45,961 bases of DNA from JASFQI01 sp050115555 (lineage in GTDB: Bacteria > Desulfobacterota > DSM-4660 > Desulfatiglandales > HGW-15): assembly GCA_050115555.1 (NCBI GenBank), contig JASFQI010000002.1:1-45961 (forward strand). Direction: 5' to 3'. Position numbers and translations under genes: made by a program. The notes beneath the pieces were generated by a model. The model was given only the letters and a program-made list of their open reading frames with translations, had not been told where the DNA came from and did no database searches. The number at the start of each line of letters is the position of its first letter. Within the stretch, counting starts at the first letter, position 1. Shown one piece after another: positions 8,379 through 16,133 of the stretch.

Positions 8379-8705
8379 ATGTTTCAGGTCACTGACAAAG
8401 CAGACACCATGATCAAGGATTTTCTGAAGGACAAAGAGGAGATACCCGGTATTCGAATTTTTCTCGCTCAAGGTGGTTGAGCCGGGCCCTCATTGGGCAT
8501 GGCTCTGGACGAGCCTAAAGACGATGATCAGGTGTTCGAGATGAACGATATCACGTACATCATCAACCAGGACCTCTTTAACCAGGTTAAGCCGATCAAT
8601 GTGGATTTCGTAGAGAGCGCCATGGGATCGGGATTCGCGATTCAGTCCAATCTGAACGCGGGAGGTGGATGCGGAAGCAGTTGCGGATCGTCCTGTAGTT
8701 GCTGA
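8379..8705 (+). CDS. IscA/HesB-family selenoprotein (in-frame UGA read as selenocysteine)
   Basis: A-type Fe-S carrier fold, 108 residues if TGA 8478-8480 is read as selenocysteine (Sec34). The first half has QVTDKADTMIKDFL and IPGIRIFLAQGG, the usual HesB N-terminal part. After the UGA, in the same frame, come AGPSLGMALDEP and the rest of the fold, ending in a Cys-rich tail with Cys98, Cys102, Cys106 and Cys108. In A-type carriers a conserved Cys sits where UGA lies here, and two more Cys sit at the C-terminus. HesB-like selenoproteins are known from deltaproteobacterial selenoproteome surveys. ATG 8379 has AGAGGAGG upstream. The alternative, a broken gene, is less likely because both halves are intact and promoter and terminator are in place. 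Ordinary gene calling would report only residues after an internal ATG. Confidence 0.85.
8481..8503 (+). promoter_or_regulatory. Candidate bacterial SECIS hairpin just after the UGA
   Basis: Directly after the UGA, GCC (8481-8483) pairs with GGC (8501-8503) and GCCC (8486-8489) pairs with GGGC (8495-8498), separated by a symmetric GG/AT internal loop and closed by a five-base loop TCATT. Bacterial SECIS elements lie inside the coding sequence in this position and are recognised by SelB. The loop is not a textbook match and other pairings are possible, such as GGGCC with GGCTC. Confidence 0.45.
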
Positions 8706-8723
8706 TTCGAAGATAAAATCCTC

Positions 8724-8762
8724 AGCCTTTCGCCCCTGAGGAAGGGGCGAAAGGCTTTTTTT
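8724..8762 (+). terminator. Rho-independent terminator of the selenoprotein gene
   Basis: A 13-bp perfect stem (8724-8736 with 8744-8756), a seven-base loop TGAGGAA, and a run of six T at 8757-8762. It starts 18 bases after the stop codon, so the selenoprotein gene is a single-gene transcript. Confidence 0.92.
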
Positions 8763-8942
8763 CGCGCCCGTGCCTCGGGCCCGCCACATCCCCGCCTCCT
8801 GCCTAAAGGGACCACAGTCCCTGTCTCACCGCAATCTCCCCGGATTGCGGGTTTACACGCAAACGGGATTCGAGTATCTAGAGAGAGATGCTCTTGCGGG
8901 CGGGAAACGCCCTTGTTGCCAAAGCGTAACGTGGAGGCACTC

Positions 8943-9602
8943 ATGATACGAGAAAACGTACAGCAGATCTTCGAAGAACTTCCTTCCAGTGTCGAGCTTG
9001 TGGCGGCCGCCAAGACCCGCACGGCCGAAGAGGTCCTTGAAGCCGTGGATGCGGGGCTTCGAATCGTGGGCATGAACTACATTCAGGAAGCCGAGGCCCT
9101 TTTTGAGAAGGTGGGCCACCGTGTGGCATGGCACATGATCGGTCATCTTCAGAGGAACAAGGCCAAAAAGGCTGTGGGCATGTTCGACATGATCGAGACC
9201 GTGGACACCGTACGCCTTGCCCGAGAGATCGACAAGCAGTGCGAAAAGATCGACAAGGTCATGCCGGTGCTTGTGGAGATCAACAGCGGGGAGGAAGATC
9301 AGAAGGCCGGTGTCCTGCCTGACGACGCGATCCCGCTCGTGAAGGAAATCGCCGGGATGAACCACGTGAAGGTGAGGGGTCTCATGACCATGGGGCCGTT
9401 TACCGGGGACCCGGAGGACGCGAGGCCGTACTTTCAGAAGACCCGTGCACTCTTCGAAAAGCTCCGGGGCCTGAACATTCCCGGGGTGGAGATGCAGGTC
9501 CTTTCCATGGGGATGTCCAACTCCTACCGCGTGGCCATCGAGGAGGGCGCGACCCTGGTGCGCATCGGCACGAAGATATTCGGTGAACGCGTCTACGCGT
9601 AG
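8943..9602 (+). CDS. YggS/PROSC-family PLP-binding homeostasis protein
   Basis: Fold-type III pyridoxal-phosphate protein involved in PLP homeostasis, with no known enzymatic reaction. It has 219 residues. The PLP lysine is Lys24 in AAAKTRTAEE. HMIGHLQRNKAKKA, GLMTMGPFTG and LSMGMSNSYRVAIEEGAT match family blocks, ending VRIGTKIFGER. The usual GENYVQE is GMNYIQE here. ATG 8943 is chosen over one ten codons upstream because GGAGG lies directly before it. The stop is followed in the same frame, with no intervening stop, by the TtcA-like gene. Confidence 0.92.
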   Translation: MIRENVQQIFEELPSSVELVAAAKTRTAEEVLEAVDAGLRIVGMNYIQEAEALFEKVGHRVAWHMIGHLQRNKAKKAVGMFDMIETVDTVRLAREIDKQCEKIDKVMPVLVEINSGEEDQKAGVLPDDAIPLVKEIAGMNHVKVRGLMTMGPFTGDPEDARPYFQKTRALFEKLRGLNIPGVEMQVLSMGMSNSYRVAIEEGATLVRIGTKIFGERVYA

Positions 9603-9659
9603 CCCCCGAAAACGGGTGACCCCTCGGAACTCCTCCGGGAAAAAGCGAGCAAGCACAGC

Positions 9660-10379
9660 GTGGGATACGCGGCCAAAGAGATGCGGCGGATGGCGGGCAA
9701 GGCCATTCACAGCCGGAATATGATCGAGGAAGGCGACCGCATCCTGGTCGCCGTCTCCGGGGGCAAGGACAGCCTTTCCGTGCTGTGGCTTCTCAGGGAA
9801 CGCATTCGACGGATTCCCATCGACTACACGCTCACCGCCGTTCATGTGGACCCTGGTTTTGGGACCAATTCGGCGGACCAAATGGCCGCCTTTTTCGAGG
9901 AGAACGGATTCGACTTCCGCGTGATCCGCAGCGACTGCGGACCCCGAGCCCATGGACCGGAAAACCTGGAAAACCCGTGTTTCCTGTGCTCGCGCCTGAG
10001 AAGAAAGGCCCTGTTCGAGACTGCGGCCGAGCTCGAATGCAACAAGATCGCGTTCGGGCACCACAAGGACGACGTCATCGAGACCCTGTTCCTGAACCTC
10101 TTCTACGGCGCATCCATCAGCACCATGAATCCGGTTCAGACGTTCTTCGACGGAAGGATCACGGTGATTCGGCCCCTCTACCTGCTCGATGAATCCGTGA
10201 TTGCGCGGTATGCGCGGGACATGGGGTGGCCCCGGGTCGATCTGGGGTGCCCGACGGCCGGATCGAGCAAGCGCCGGGAGATAAAGGACATGCTCGAGCG
10301 TATCTACCGGAAGAACCGCAAGGTCAAGGGAAACATCTTCCACGCGCTCCAGAACGTGCGGGAGGAGTACCTGCCGTAA
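9660..10379 (+). CDS. TtcA-like tRNA 2-thiocytidine biosynthesis protein
   Basis: A PP-loop ATPase of the TtcA/TtuA group that adds sulfur to tRNA, probably using an Fe-S cluster. The ATP pyrophosphatase motif is VAVSGGKDSLSVLW; the Cys pair is PCFLC; FGHHKDDVIETLFLNL is the second diagnostic block; a third family Cys is seen in DLGCPTAG. It has 239 residues from GTG 9660. The start is uncertain: the frame is open back to the yggS stop, no ATG or TTG occurs there, and neither GTG 9660 nor ATG 9681 has a good ribosome site. Coupling to yggS is likely. It ends four bases before the convergent transketolase gene. Confidence 0.88.
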   Translation: MGYAAKEMRRMAGKAIHSRNMIEEGDRILVAVSGGKDSLSVLWLLRERIRRIPIDYTLTAVHVDPGFGTNSADQMAAFFEENGFDFRVIRSDCGPRAHGPENLENPCFLCSRLRRKALFETAAELECNKIAFGHHKDDVIETLFLNLFYGASISTMNPVQTFFDGRITVIRPLYLLDESVIARYARDMGWPRVDLGCPTAGSSKRREIKDMLERIYRKNRKVKGNIFHALQNVREEYLP

Positions 10380-10383
10380 TGTC

Positions 10384-12405
10384 CTATTGCCCGCCTTGCT
10401 GTTCCTTCAGCACGGCGTGCGCTTCCTCCACTACACGGTCGGCCGTGATGCCGAACTTCTCGAAGAGCACTCCCGAAGGCGCGGATGCGCCGAAGTGATC
10501 GATGCCGATCACCCGTCCCCGGTCCCCGGTGAAGCGGTGCCACCCCTGCGTGGCCCCTGCCTCCACGGCCACACGTGCCGTGATTCGGCGCGGGAGTACC
10601 TCATCTCGGTACGATTCGGTCTGGGCGTCGAAGAGCTCCCAGGAGGGCATGCTCACCACGCGCGCATGTTTCCCCTCCTGCTCGAGCCGATCGGCGGCGT
10701 CCAGGGCGATGTGCACCTCGGAGCCCGTGGCGATCAGAAGGACATCGGGCTCGCCGCCCGCGGCTTCCCGCAACACATACCCCCCGAGATGGAGCTTGTC
10801 CGCGGGCGCGTGGACCTTCCGATCGAGCGTGGGCAGGCCCTGCCGCGTGAGGATGAGCGCAGTGGGGCCGTCCTTTCTTCCGAGAGCGGCACGCCACGCT
10901 TCGGCGGTTTCATTCGCATCGCACGGCCGAATGACCCGAAGTCCCGGAATGGATCGAAGGCCGGCGAGCTGCTCCACGGGCTGGTGCGTGGGCCCGTCCT
11001 CGCCCAGGCCGATGCTGTCGTGGGTCAGGATGTAGATCACCCGGAGCCCCATCATGGAGGCGAGCCGAATGGGGGGGCGCATGTAGTCCGTGAAGATCAG
11101 GAAAGTCCCACCGTAGGGGATCAGGCCGCCGTGAAGGGCCATGCCGTTCATCACCGCACCCATGCCGTGCTCCCGCACGCCGAAATGGATGTTTCGGCCC
11201 TCGTAGGATTCACCTTGGAAGACCGGCTCACCCTGGACCACGGTCTTGTTGGATGGGGAAAGGTCGGCGGAACCGCCTATCAGGTTGGGAAGCAGGGGGG
11301 CAATGGCATTGAGCACCTTGCCGGAGGCCGCCCGTGTGGCAGGTCCCTTGGGTTCCGTTTCAAAGACCGGAAGGACGCTGTCCAGGTTCGAGGGGAGCTC
11401 CCCCTGTATCCACTGGTCCCACATATCGGCCATGTCCTGAAAGGCGTTTCGATAACGCTCCATTTGCTCGTCCCAGGCCTTGCTCCAGTCCCGGCCGCGG
11501 GCCACGGCCTGGCGGAAGCGTGCGCTCACCTCTTCCGGGACATGAAACGCGGGCTCCACGGGCCAGCCCAGGGCTTCCTTGGTGCGGAGGATCTCCTCCT
11601 CTCCCAGAGGTTCACCGTGAGCCGATGACCGATCCTGTTTGTTGGGGCTTCCAAAACCGATGTGCGTATGCAGGGCAATGAACGAGGGCCTGCCCTCCTC
11701 CTCTTTGGCGGCCTGAATGGCATTCTCCACGGCATCCAGGTCGTTCCCGTCCTCCACGTGCAGCACGTGCCAGCCATAGGCCCGAAATCGTTCCTCCCGA
11801 TCCTCTGTAAAGGCCAGGTCCGTGCTGCCGTCGATGGAAATGTGGTTGTCGTCGTAAAGGCAGATGAGCCTGCCCAGTTTCAGATGCCCGGCCCAGGAAG
11901 CCGCCTCGTGGCTGATCCCCTCCATGAGATCGCCGTCCCCGGCCAGGACGTACGTGTAGTGGTCCACGATTTCGTGATCAGGGCGGTTGAACCGGGCGGC
12001 GAGAAAGCGTTCGGCCATGGCCATGCCCACGGCGTTGGCAAGGCCCTGCCCCAGGGGGCCGGTGGTGGTCTCCACACCGGGTGTGTGACCGTACTCGGGG
12101 TGCCCCGGCGTGCGGCTGCCCCACTGCCGGAAGTTTTTGAGGTCGTCCAGGGAGAGATCGTACCCTGTGAGGTGGAGGAGGCTGTAGATGAGCATGGATC
12201 CGTGACCTGCCGACAGGATGAACCGATCGCGGTCCGGCCAGTCGGGACGGCTCGGGTCGTGCTTCAGGAAACGGGTCCACAGGACGTACGCGGGGGCGGC
12301 GCATCCCATGGGAAGCCCGGGATGCCCGGAGTGGGCCTTTTCCACGCCGTCCGCTGAGAGCGTGCGGATCGTATTGATGCACAGGGCGTCCAGGTCGGTC
12401 TTCAT
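10384..12405 (-). CDS. tkt: Transketolase
   Basis: Thiamine-diphosphate enzyme moving two-carbon ketol units in the pentose phosphate pathway. It has 673 residues, like other bacterial transketolases. Visible blocks are HSGHPGLPMG near the N-terminus, SAGHGSMLIYSLLHL, TTGPLGQGLANAVGMAMAE, the ThDP/Mg motif GDGDLMEGISHEAAS with later DDNHISIDG, and THDSIGLGEDGPTHQPVE in the pyrimidine-binding domain. ATG 12405 follows GGGGAGG by five bases; a GTG one codon earlier is possible. The gene is convergent with ttcA and has its own promoter candidate upstream. Confidence 0.97.
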   Translation of the reverse strand: MKTDLDALCINTIRTLSADGVEKAHSGHPGLPMGCAAPAYVLWTRFLKHDPSRPDWPDRDRFILSAGHGSMLIYSLLHLTGYDLSLDDLKNFRQWGSRTPGHPEYGHTPGVETTTGPLGQGLANAVGMAMAERFLAARFNRPDHEIVDHYTYVLAGDGDLMEGISHEAASWAGHLKLGRLICLYDDNHISIDGSTDLAFTEDREERFRAYGWHVLHVEDGNDLDAVENAIQAAKEEEGRPSFIALHTHIGFGSPNKQDRSSAHGEPLGEEEILRTKEALGWPVEPAFHVPEEVSARFRQAVARGRDWSKAWDEQMERYRNAFQDMADMWDQWIQGELPSNLDSVLPVFETEPKGPATRAASGKVLNAIAPLLPNLIGGSADLSPSNKTVVQGEPVFQGESYEGRNIHFGVREHGMGAVMNGMALHGGLIPYGGTFLIFTDYMRPPIRLASMMGLRVIYILTHDSIGLGEDGPTHQPVEQLAGLRSIPGLRVIRPCDANETAEAWRAALGRKDGPTALILTRQGLPTLDRKVHAPADKLHLGGYVLREAAGGEPDVLLIATGSEVHIALDAADRLEQEGKHARVVSMPSWELFDAQTESYRDEVLPRRITARVAVEAGATQGWHRFTGDRGRVIGIDHFGASAPSGVLFEKFGITADRVVEEAHAVLKEQQGGQ

Positions 12406-12459
12406 CACATCCTCCCCTATTGTAAGTCAAATGGCTTCGGTCGATGTTGACGCGTGCGT

Positions 12460-12487
12460 ACTTTATCGTATCTGGAAAGGGTGTCAA
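12460..12487 (-). promoter_or_regulatory. Promoter candidate for tkt
   Basis: Read on the minus strand, TTGACA (12487-12482) is followed after 16 bases by TAAAGT (12465-12460), a perfect -35 and a four-of-six -10. Transcription would start some 50 bases before the tkt start codon. Confidence 0.45.
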
Positions 12488-12560
12488 GGCGGTTCCCGGT
12501 CTCACTGCAGAGACGCTGTGGATTCCATGTTTCTCTTGCTTGAGCCCGACGGAAAGGCAT

Positions 12561-12608
12561 GTGAAGGTGAAGGTTTGAGAAATGTGTATGTGAAGGTGTT
12601 GGTGTAAG
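12561..12608. repeat. GTGAAG-type short tandem array
   Basis: Imperfect six-base units (GTGAAG, GTGTAT, GTGTTG) run for almost 50 bases. The reverse complement closely matches the array at 38949-38975, sharing CACCAACACCT and CACATACAC, so this is a dispersed repeat family. Confidence 0.5.
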
Positions 12609-13235
12609 TATTTGAAAAGGCATCTGGTCTCCGGGGTGGCAGGGGGATCGTTCCTGAACTCCCGGGCCGGTCTTCGCAACGGACTTGCCCGCGGGGGAAG
12701 CCGCCCCCTCCCTGTTCCATCCCGCCGGGTACAGCGTCCCACCAAACAAACGCCTGCGCTATTCGTAACGTTTTCTCCTTCACCCTTGCACCTGTCCGGC
12801 GGGGACTGGCCAGGGGGTCCCCCACGGACAAGCCCGGCGAAGACGAGGCCCTTCCGCAAAGTCACGATCCCTCCTCCCACCCCTTCGCCCGGGCTCCTAT
12901 GGGAAAACCGAGGGAATCTTGGGGTGTCATGGCATAGACCTCGTAAGAATAGCAGCGCATTGAAATTTCGAGCAAAAGACCCACTCTGGTTTTGTAAGCC
13001 CCGATGGGGAACCTAGTTCCGTGGGGCGAGGGGCGTGGGGCTCTCTCCTGGAGAAGCGATCCCGGAGATCGGACATCGACGCGATGCGCAGGGATTCCGC
13101 ACCCATACCGTTCCGATGCGATGAAAACGAAGAAGAACCCGAACGCTCGTTGTAAGAGGTTTTCGGAGAGTCGAGGCGGCTCGCCGGCGGAGGAGTCCGG
13201 GGTTTCTGGAGCGGACATCAGCGTGAGGCATTCGC

Positions 13236-13405
13236 CATTCCGGGCGGTTACGTCTGGGGGAAAACGCGGCCATCCGCCGCCCGGAAAAGGTTTGACGGGA
13301 TGACGAAAAGGACCATTTGGAGAGATCCCGGTTTATGACGGGTGCCTGCGGCGGGGGTGGAACGCGGAGGGGGCAGGAATCCCTCGGACGTAACCGCCCG
13401 GAATG
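13236..13405. repeat. Perfect 19-bp inverted repeat around a 132-base spacer
   Basis: CATTCCGGGCGGTTACGTC at 13236-13254 recurs as its exact reverse complement at 13387-13405. Similarity does not extend far beyond the 19 bases. The spacer has no supported ORF. It could be a stem of a structured RNA, the ends of a small element, or a duplicated protein-binding site. Confidence 0.6.
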
Positions 13406-13478
13406 ACCAGGCCGGGAGCGCAGGGAGCGGAAGAAATCCCCCGGCCTCCGGAGCCTAAGTACCATCCTTTAAAATTCC

Positions 13479-13505
13479 GGTAGCGATCCCGATTTCGATT
13501 TGGAT
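13479..13505. repeat. GATNNC hexamer array
   Basis: Consecutive six-base units of the form CGATCC, CGATTT, CGATTT, ending GATTTGGAT. The same units and the same ending GCGATTTGGAT occur in the right arm at 22050-22085. Confidence 0.55.
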
Positions 13506-13618
13506 GATCCCAGCCCATGCGCGCAACGGAAAATCGAGGAGGTTCTTGTTAGTGGGCAGGTGAGTGATTATATTCATTTCGTTGGAGATTTCGGTGAAAT
13601 CAAGGCAAGGAGGCGTAT

Positions 13619-14005
13619 ATGGCACAGGCGGCCGAGAAGATCGATGCGATGCGAAAGGTGAGGCTTCGCATGGAGGTGGTTCAGGAAGGACAAGGGAAGG
13701 TGGATTGTGTGCGCGGGCCCAGGGAGTACGCGTTCGTGTTCGGGGTGGGAAGCGGCGGTCTCTCGCCCCTGGAGATGGCGATCCAGGGCAAAGCCGACGG
13801 GGATGAGATGTTCTTCAGCGTGCCGGAGGAGGGATGGGAGGCGTTTTTCGAGCACCTCCCCATTCCGGAGCCGGGTTTGCTGGATTTAAAAGCGAACGAA
13901 CGCCTTCGGCTCACCGTGGAGAGCGTGGTGCATGCAGATCAGCGGGAAATCGTGCAGGCCATGGCGGAAGGGGCGGCCTGCGGATCGGACTGCTGCGGCC
14001 ATTGA
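13619..14005 (+). CDS. FKBP/SlyD-like protein with Cys-rich C-terminus
   Basis: A 128-residue protein. The section FGVGSGGLSPLEMAIQGK and the following KADGDEMFFSVP resemble the FKBP/SlyD pattern in which a Gly-Leu-Pro-x-Leu-E segment precedes 'GKxxGD'. That suggests a peptidyl-prolyl isomerase or chaperone fold. The C-terminus AACGSDCCGH carries three Cys and a His and looks metal-binding, comparable to the His/Cys tails of SlyD proteins that handle nickel. ATG 13619 has AAGGAGG upstream. It is a single gene, convergent with the DapA-like gene. The fold call is moderate; catalysis is unproven. Confidence 0.6.
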   Translation: MAQAAEKIDAMRKVRLRMEVVQEGQGKVDCVRGPREYAFVFGVGSGGLSPLEMAIQGKADGDEMFFSVPEEGWEAFFEHLPIPEPGLLDLKANERLRLTVESVVHADQREIVQAMAEGAACGSDCCGH

Positions 14006-14044
14006 CCGAAAAGCCTGCCTTGTTAAAGAGGTTGCGCCGTTTGA

Positions 14045-14995
14045 CTACGCGTCTCCGTGGGCCTTCATGAGCTCGTAAAGCCGGACGACGGCCTGTTGGG
14101 TCTGGGGGTCGGTGGGTTCGGCGTCGGACGCCTCGAGCACGCCTGCGCGAGCCAGGGCAGCCCGAATGCGTGCCGATGGGTGATCGGCGTACGTTCCTCG
14201 AAGGGCCTCCAGGTAGCGGCCCCGCTCCAAGATCTGCTGTAAGCGGTCCGGGTATCCGGGCTGATCGCCGGTCGGCTCCAGGGAAGCGGCTGTCACTTTA
14301 CCCCATGTCGCGGGAGCCAGGTTCGCCCCTGGGGAGAGGACCCCGTGGCGGCTCGGGTGGGAGAGGAACGAGGCTTCATCCCCGTCGTACATGCGGAAGT
14401 CGTTTCGGAAGCGGGTTGCCTTGCGGTAATTCCGGGCGCGCTCCAGGGGCCCCCGAAAAAACACACCCTGAACCTCCTGGACGTGCGCGATCTCTTTCAG
14501 GATACCCGTCCGAATGTTGGCCCGCTTCAAAGGCCGGGCTCCCTGCTTGACCCGCTCCGGATCGTTCATAAGGAGGATGGGCCTGCGAACGGATTCGGCA
14601 AGCTCTCGATAGTGCTGCGGCAGGCCCCGGTTGCTGTGGTAGAGGAGCGGCATGTCCACCCAGGCGACAGGACCATGGTGATCCCGGGCCTGAAGAAGGG
14701 CCTCCAGTTCCTTCACCGAATCGATGGTTTCCTCTGTACTTTCCCCCGTGATCCAGACCATCAAAGGGGTTCGGCCGTTTCCGTGATCCAGCGCGGTTTC
14801 GAGCATTTCGGCCCGTTGCGCCTGTCCCAGGGAAACTCCATCGCCGGCGCCGGGCCCGCAGAGCAGGATCCCCTGGACGTGGGGCGCAATGCGGTCCAGG
14901 AGAAGCTGAACTCCGCGCCTGTCGATGCCGCCGCTCGGCTCGAGGGGTGTGATCAGGTCAATGATCAGGCCTCGGGGGACCGTTGAAACCGCCAT
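14045..14995 (-). CDS. Dihydrodipicolinate synthase/N-acetylneuraminate lyase-family protein, atypical
   Basis: A TIM-barrel of the DapA/NanA superfamily, 316 residues. LIIDLITPLEPSGGID matches the N-terminal strand, VQGILLCGPGAGDGVSLG the 'GTTGE' region, and GILKEIAHVQEV holds the presumed Schiff-base Lys167. The segment where DapA has catalytic Tyr133 (LYNVPSR) reads LLMNDPERV, so the Tyr is missing; this argues against ordinary lysine synthesis. ATG 14995 is chosen because GAGGAG lies upstream; an ATG eight codons earlier is possible. The start overlaps the end of kdsD by 38 bases, so the two are coupled and a role in sugar-acid or envelope metabolism is possible. Substrate unknown. Confidence 0.72.
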   Translation of the reverse strand: MAVSTVPRGLIIDLITPLEPSGGIDRRGVQLLLDRIAPHVQGILLCGPGAGDGVSLGQAQRAEMLETALDHGNGRTPLMVWITGESTEETIDSVKELEALLQARDHHGPVAWVDMPLLYHSNRGLPQHYRELAESVRRPILLMNDPERVKQGARPLKRANIRTGILKEIAHVQEVQGVFFRGPLERARNYRKATRFRNDFRMYDGDEASFLSHPSRHGVLSPGANLAPATWGKVTAASLEPTGDQPGYPDRLQQILERGRYLEALRGTYADHPSARIRAALARAGVLEASDAEPTDPQTQQAVVRLYELMKAHGDA

Positions 14996-15959
14996 TGATG
15001 CGGAACTCCTCTCTTCCAAGCAGGTCGTGGAGGTGGGCCACGCCCTGAATGCGTTGCTGATGGTCCACGATGACCAGGAGGGTAATGGCGTACATCTCCA
15101 TGATGCCGAGGGCCTCGGCCGTGGTCTGTTCCGGATGAACGGTCTTGGGCGTGGTGGACATGACCTGGTCCACGGTCAGGGCGCTGAGGTCGGTATGACG
15201 GGTCATGGCCCTTCGCAGGTCTCCATCCGTAACGATCCCTGCCAGCCGGCCGTCTCCATCCATTACCAGAGTGGCTCCCAGGTTCTTGGCGTCGATTTCC
15301 TCCACGGCCCGAAGGAGTCCGGCTCCGAGAGGCACCGAAGGCACGTGGTCGTCCGTGAGCATGACGTCCTGTACCCTGGTGGAAAGGCGTTCTCCCAGGT
15401 TGCCGCCGGGGTGGAACTTTCGGAAGTCCTGCTGGTTGAAACGGCGGCTGTGAATCAGGACCACGGCCAGCGCATCCCCCATGGCCAGGGTAGCCGTGGT
15501 GCTGGCCGTGGGGGCGAGCCCCATGGGGCAGGCCTCCCGCTCCACACCCACGTCGATGACTACATCGCTGGCCAGGGCCATGGGAGAGTCGAGCCCGCCG
15601 GTCATGGAAATGATGCGGGCGTCCATGTTCTTGAGGATCGGGATCAGGTTGTTGATCTCCGCGGTGTGGCCGCTGTTCGAGATCGCCAGCACGATGTCGT
15701 CCCGGGTCACCATGCCCAGGTCGCCGTGGATCGCCTCTGCAGGGTGGAGAAAGAGGGATGGGGTGCCCGTGCTGTTAAGGGTGGCCGATATCTTACGGGC
15801 CACGAGACCCGATTTCCCCATCCCCGTGAGGATCACCCGCCCCTTGGCCTCGAGAATCATGCGCGCGGCACGCTCGAACTCGGGCCCGATACGGTCGACG
15901 AGGTCCAGGATGGCCTGGGCCTCGATGTTCAGAACCTCTCTTGCCTGTTCTCGGATCAT
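14958..15959 (-). CDS. kdsD: Arabinose-5-phosphate isomerase (KdsD/KpsF)
   Basis: Converts ribulose-5-phosphate to arabinose-5-phosphate, the first step to Kdo for LPS. It has 333 residues, as in the family. An N-terminal SIS domain shows ILTGMGKSGLVARKISATL, GTPSLFLHPAEAIHGDLG and ISNSGHTAEI; a pair of CBS domains follows (VQDVMLTDDHVPSV at ~210 and VDQVMSTTPKTVHPEQTT at ~275). ATG 15959 fits family length; an in-frame GTG 16 codons upstream is an alternative, since the ribosome site before the ATG is weak. It is divergent from threonine synthase. Confidence 0.94.
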   Translation of the reverse strand: MIREQAREVLNIEAQAILDLVDRIGPEFERAARMILEAKGRVILTGMGKSGLVARKISATLNSTGTPSLFLHPAEAIHGDLGMVTRDDIVLAISNSGHTAEINNLIPILKNMDARIISMTGGLDSPMALASDVVIDVGVEREACPMGLAPTASTTATLAMGDALAVVLIHSRRFNQQDFRKFHPGGNLGERLSTRVQDVMLTDDHVPSVPLGAGLLRAVEEIDAKNLGATLVMDGDGRLAGIVTDGDLRRAMTRHTDLSALTVDQVMSTTPKTVHPEQTTAEALGIMEMYAITLLVIVDHQQRIQGVAHLHDLLGREEFRINGGFNGPPRPDH

Positions 15960-16133
15960 GAGGGACTCGCGGTGTTTCCTTGCGTTTTTTCGTTTCCTTA
16001 CCACGATCCGGGGCCCTTCACAAGGAGGGAAATGGGGCGGTGCTTTGCGTTGCAATTTGAAGGGATCTGTACTATCCGTGAAAAATAGAATGGGGCATGA
16101 GCCCGCTGCTGCGAAAAAAGGGGATAATGAGCC

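Larger units (their letters stand above)
12406..13618. other. 1.2-kb gene-free region
   Basis: The longest stretch without a supported gene. Several ORFs of 80-150 codons exist on both strands, but none shows a recognisable domain with a ribosome site. It holds the tkt promoter candidate, a GTGAAG-type array (12561-12608), a perfect 19-bp inverted repeat (13236-13254 and 13387-13405) and a GATCCC/GATTTC array (13479-13505). I found no tRNA, SRP RNA, tmRNA or RNase P RNA signature. It may hold an unrecognised small RNA or the remains of decayed genes. Confidence 0.5.

Noticed and set aside
8478..8480. TGA as pseudogene mutation or sequencing error
   Set aside because: UGA lies at a Cys position, the frame continues with family motifs, and HesB-like selenoproteins are known in this phylum. 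Kept as a selenocysteine codon.
12862..13218. 118-codon minus-strand ORF in the gene-free region
   Set aside because: No ribosome site or recognisable domain; low-complexity start.
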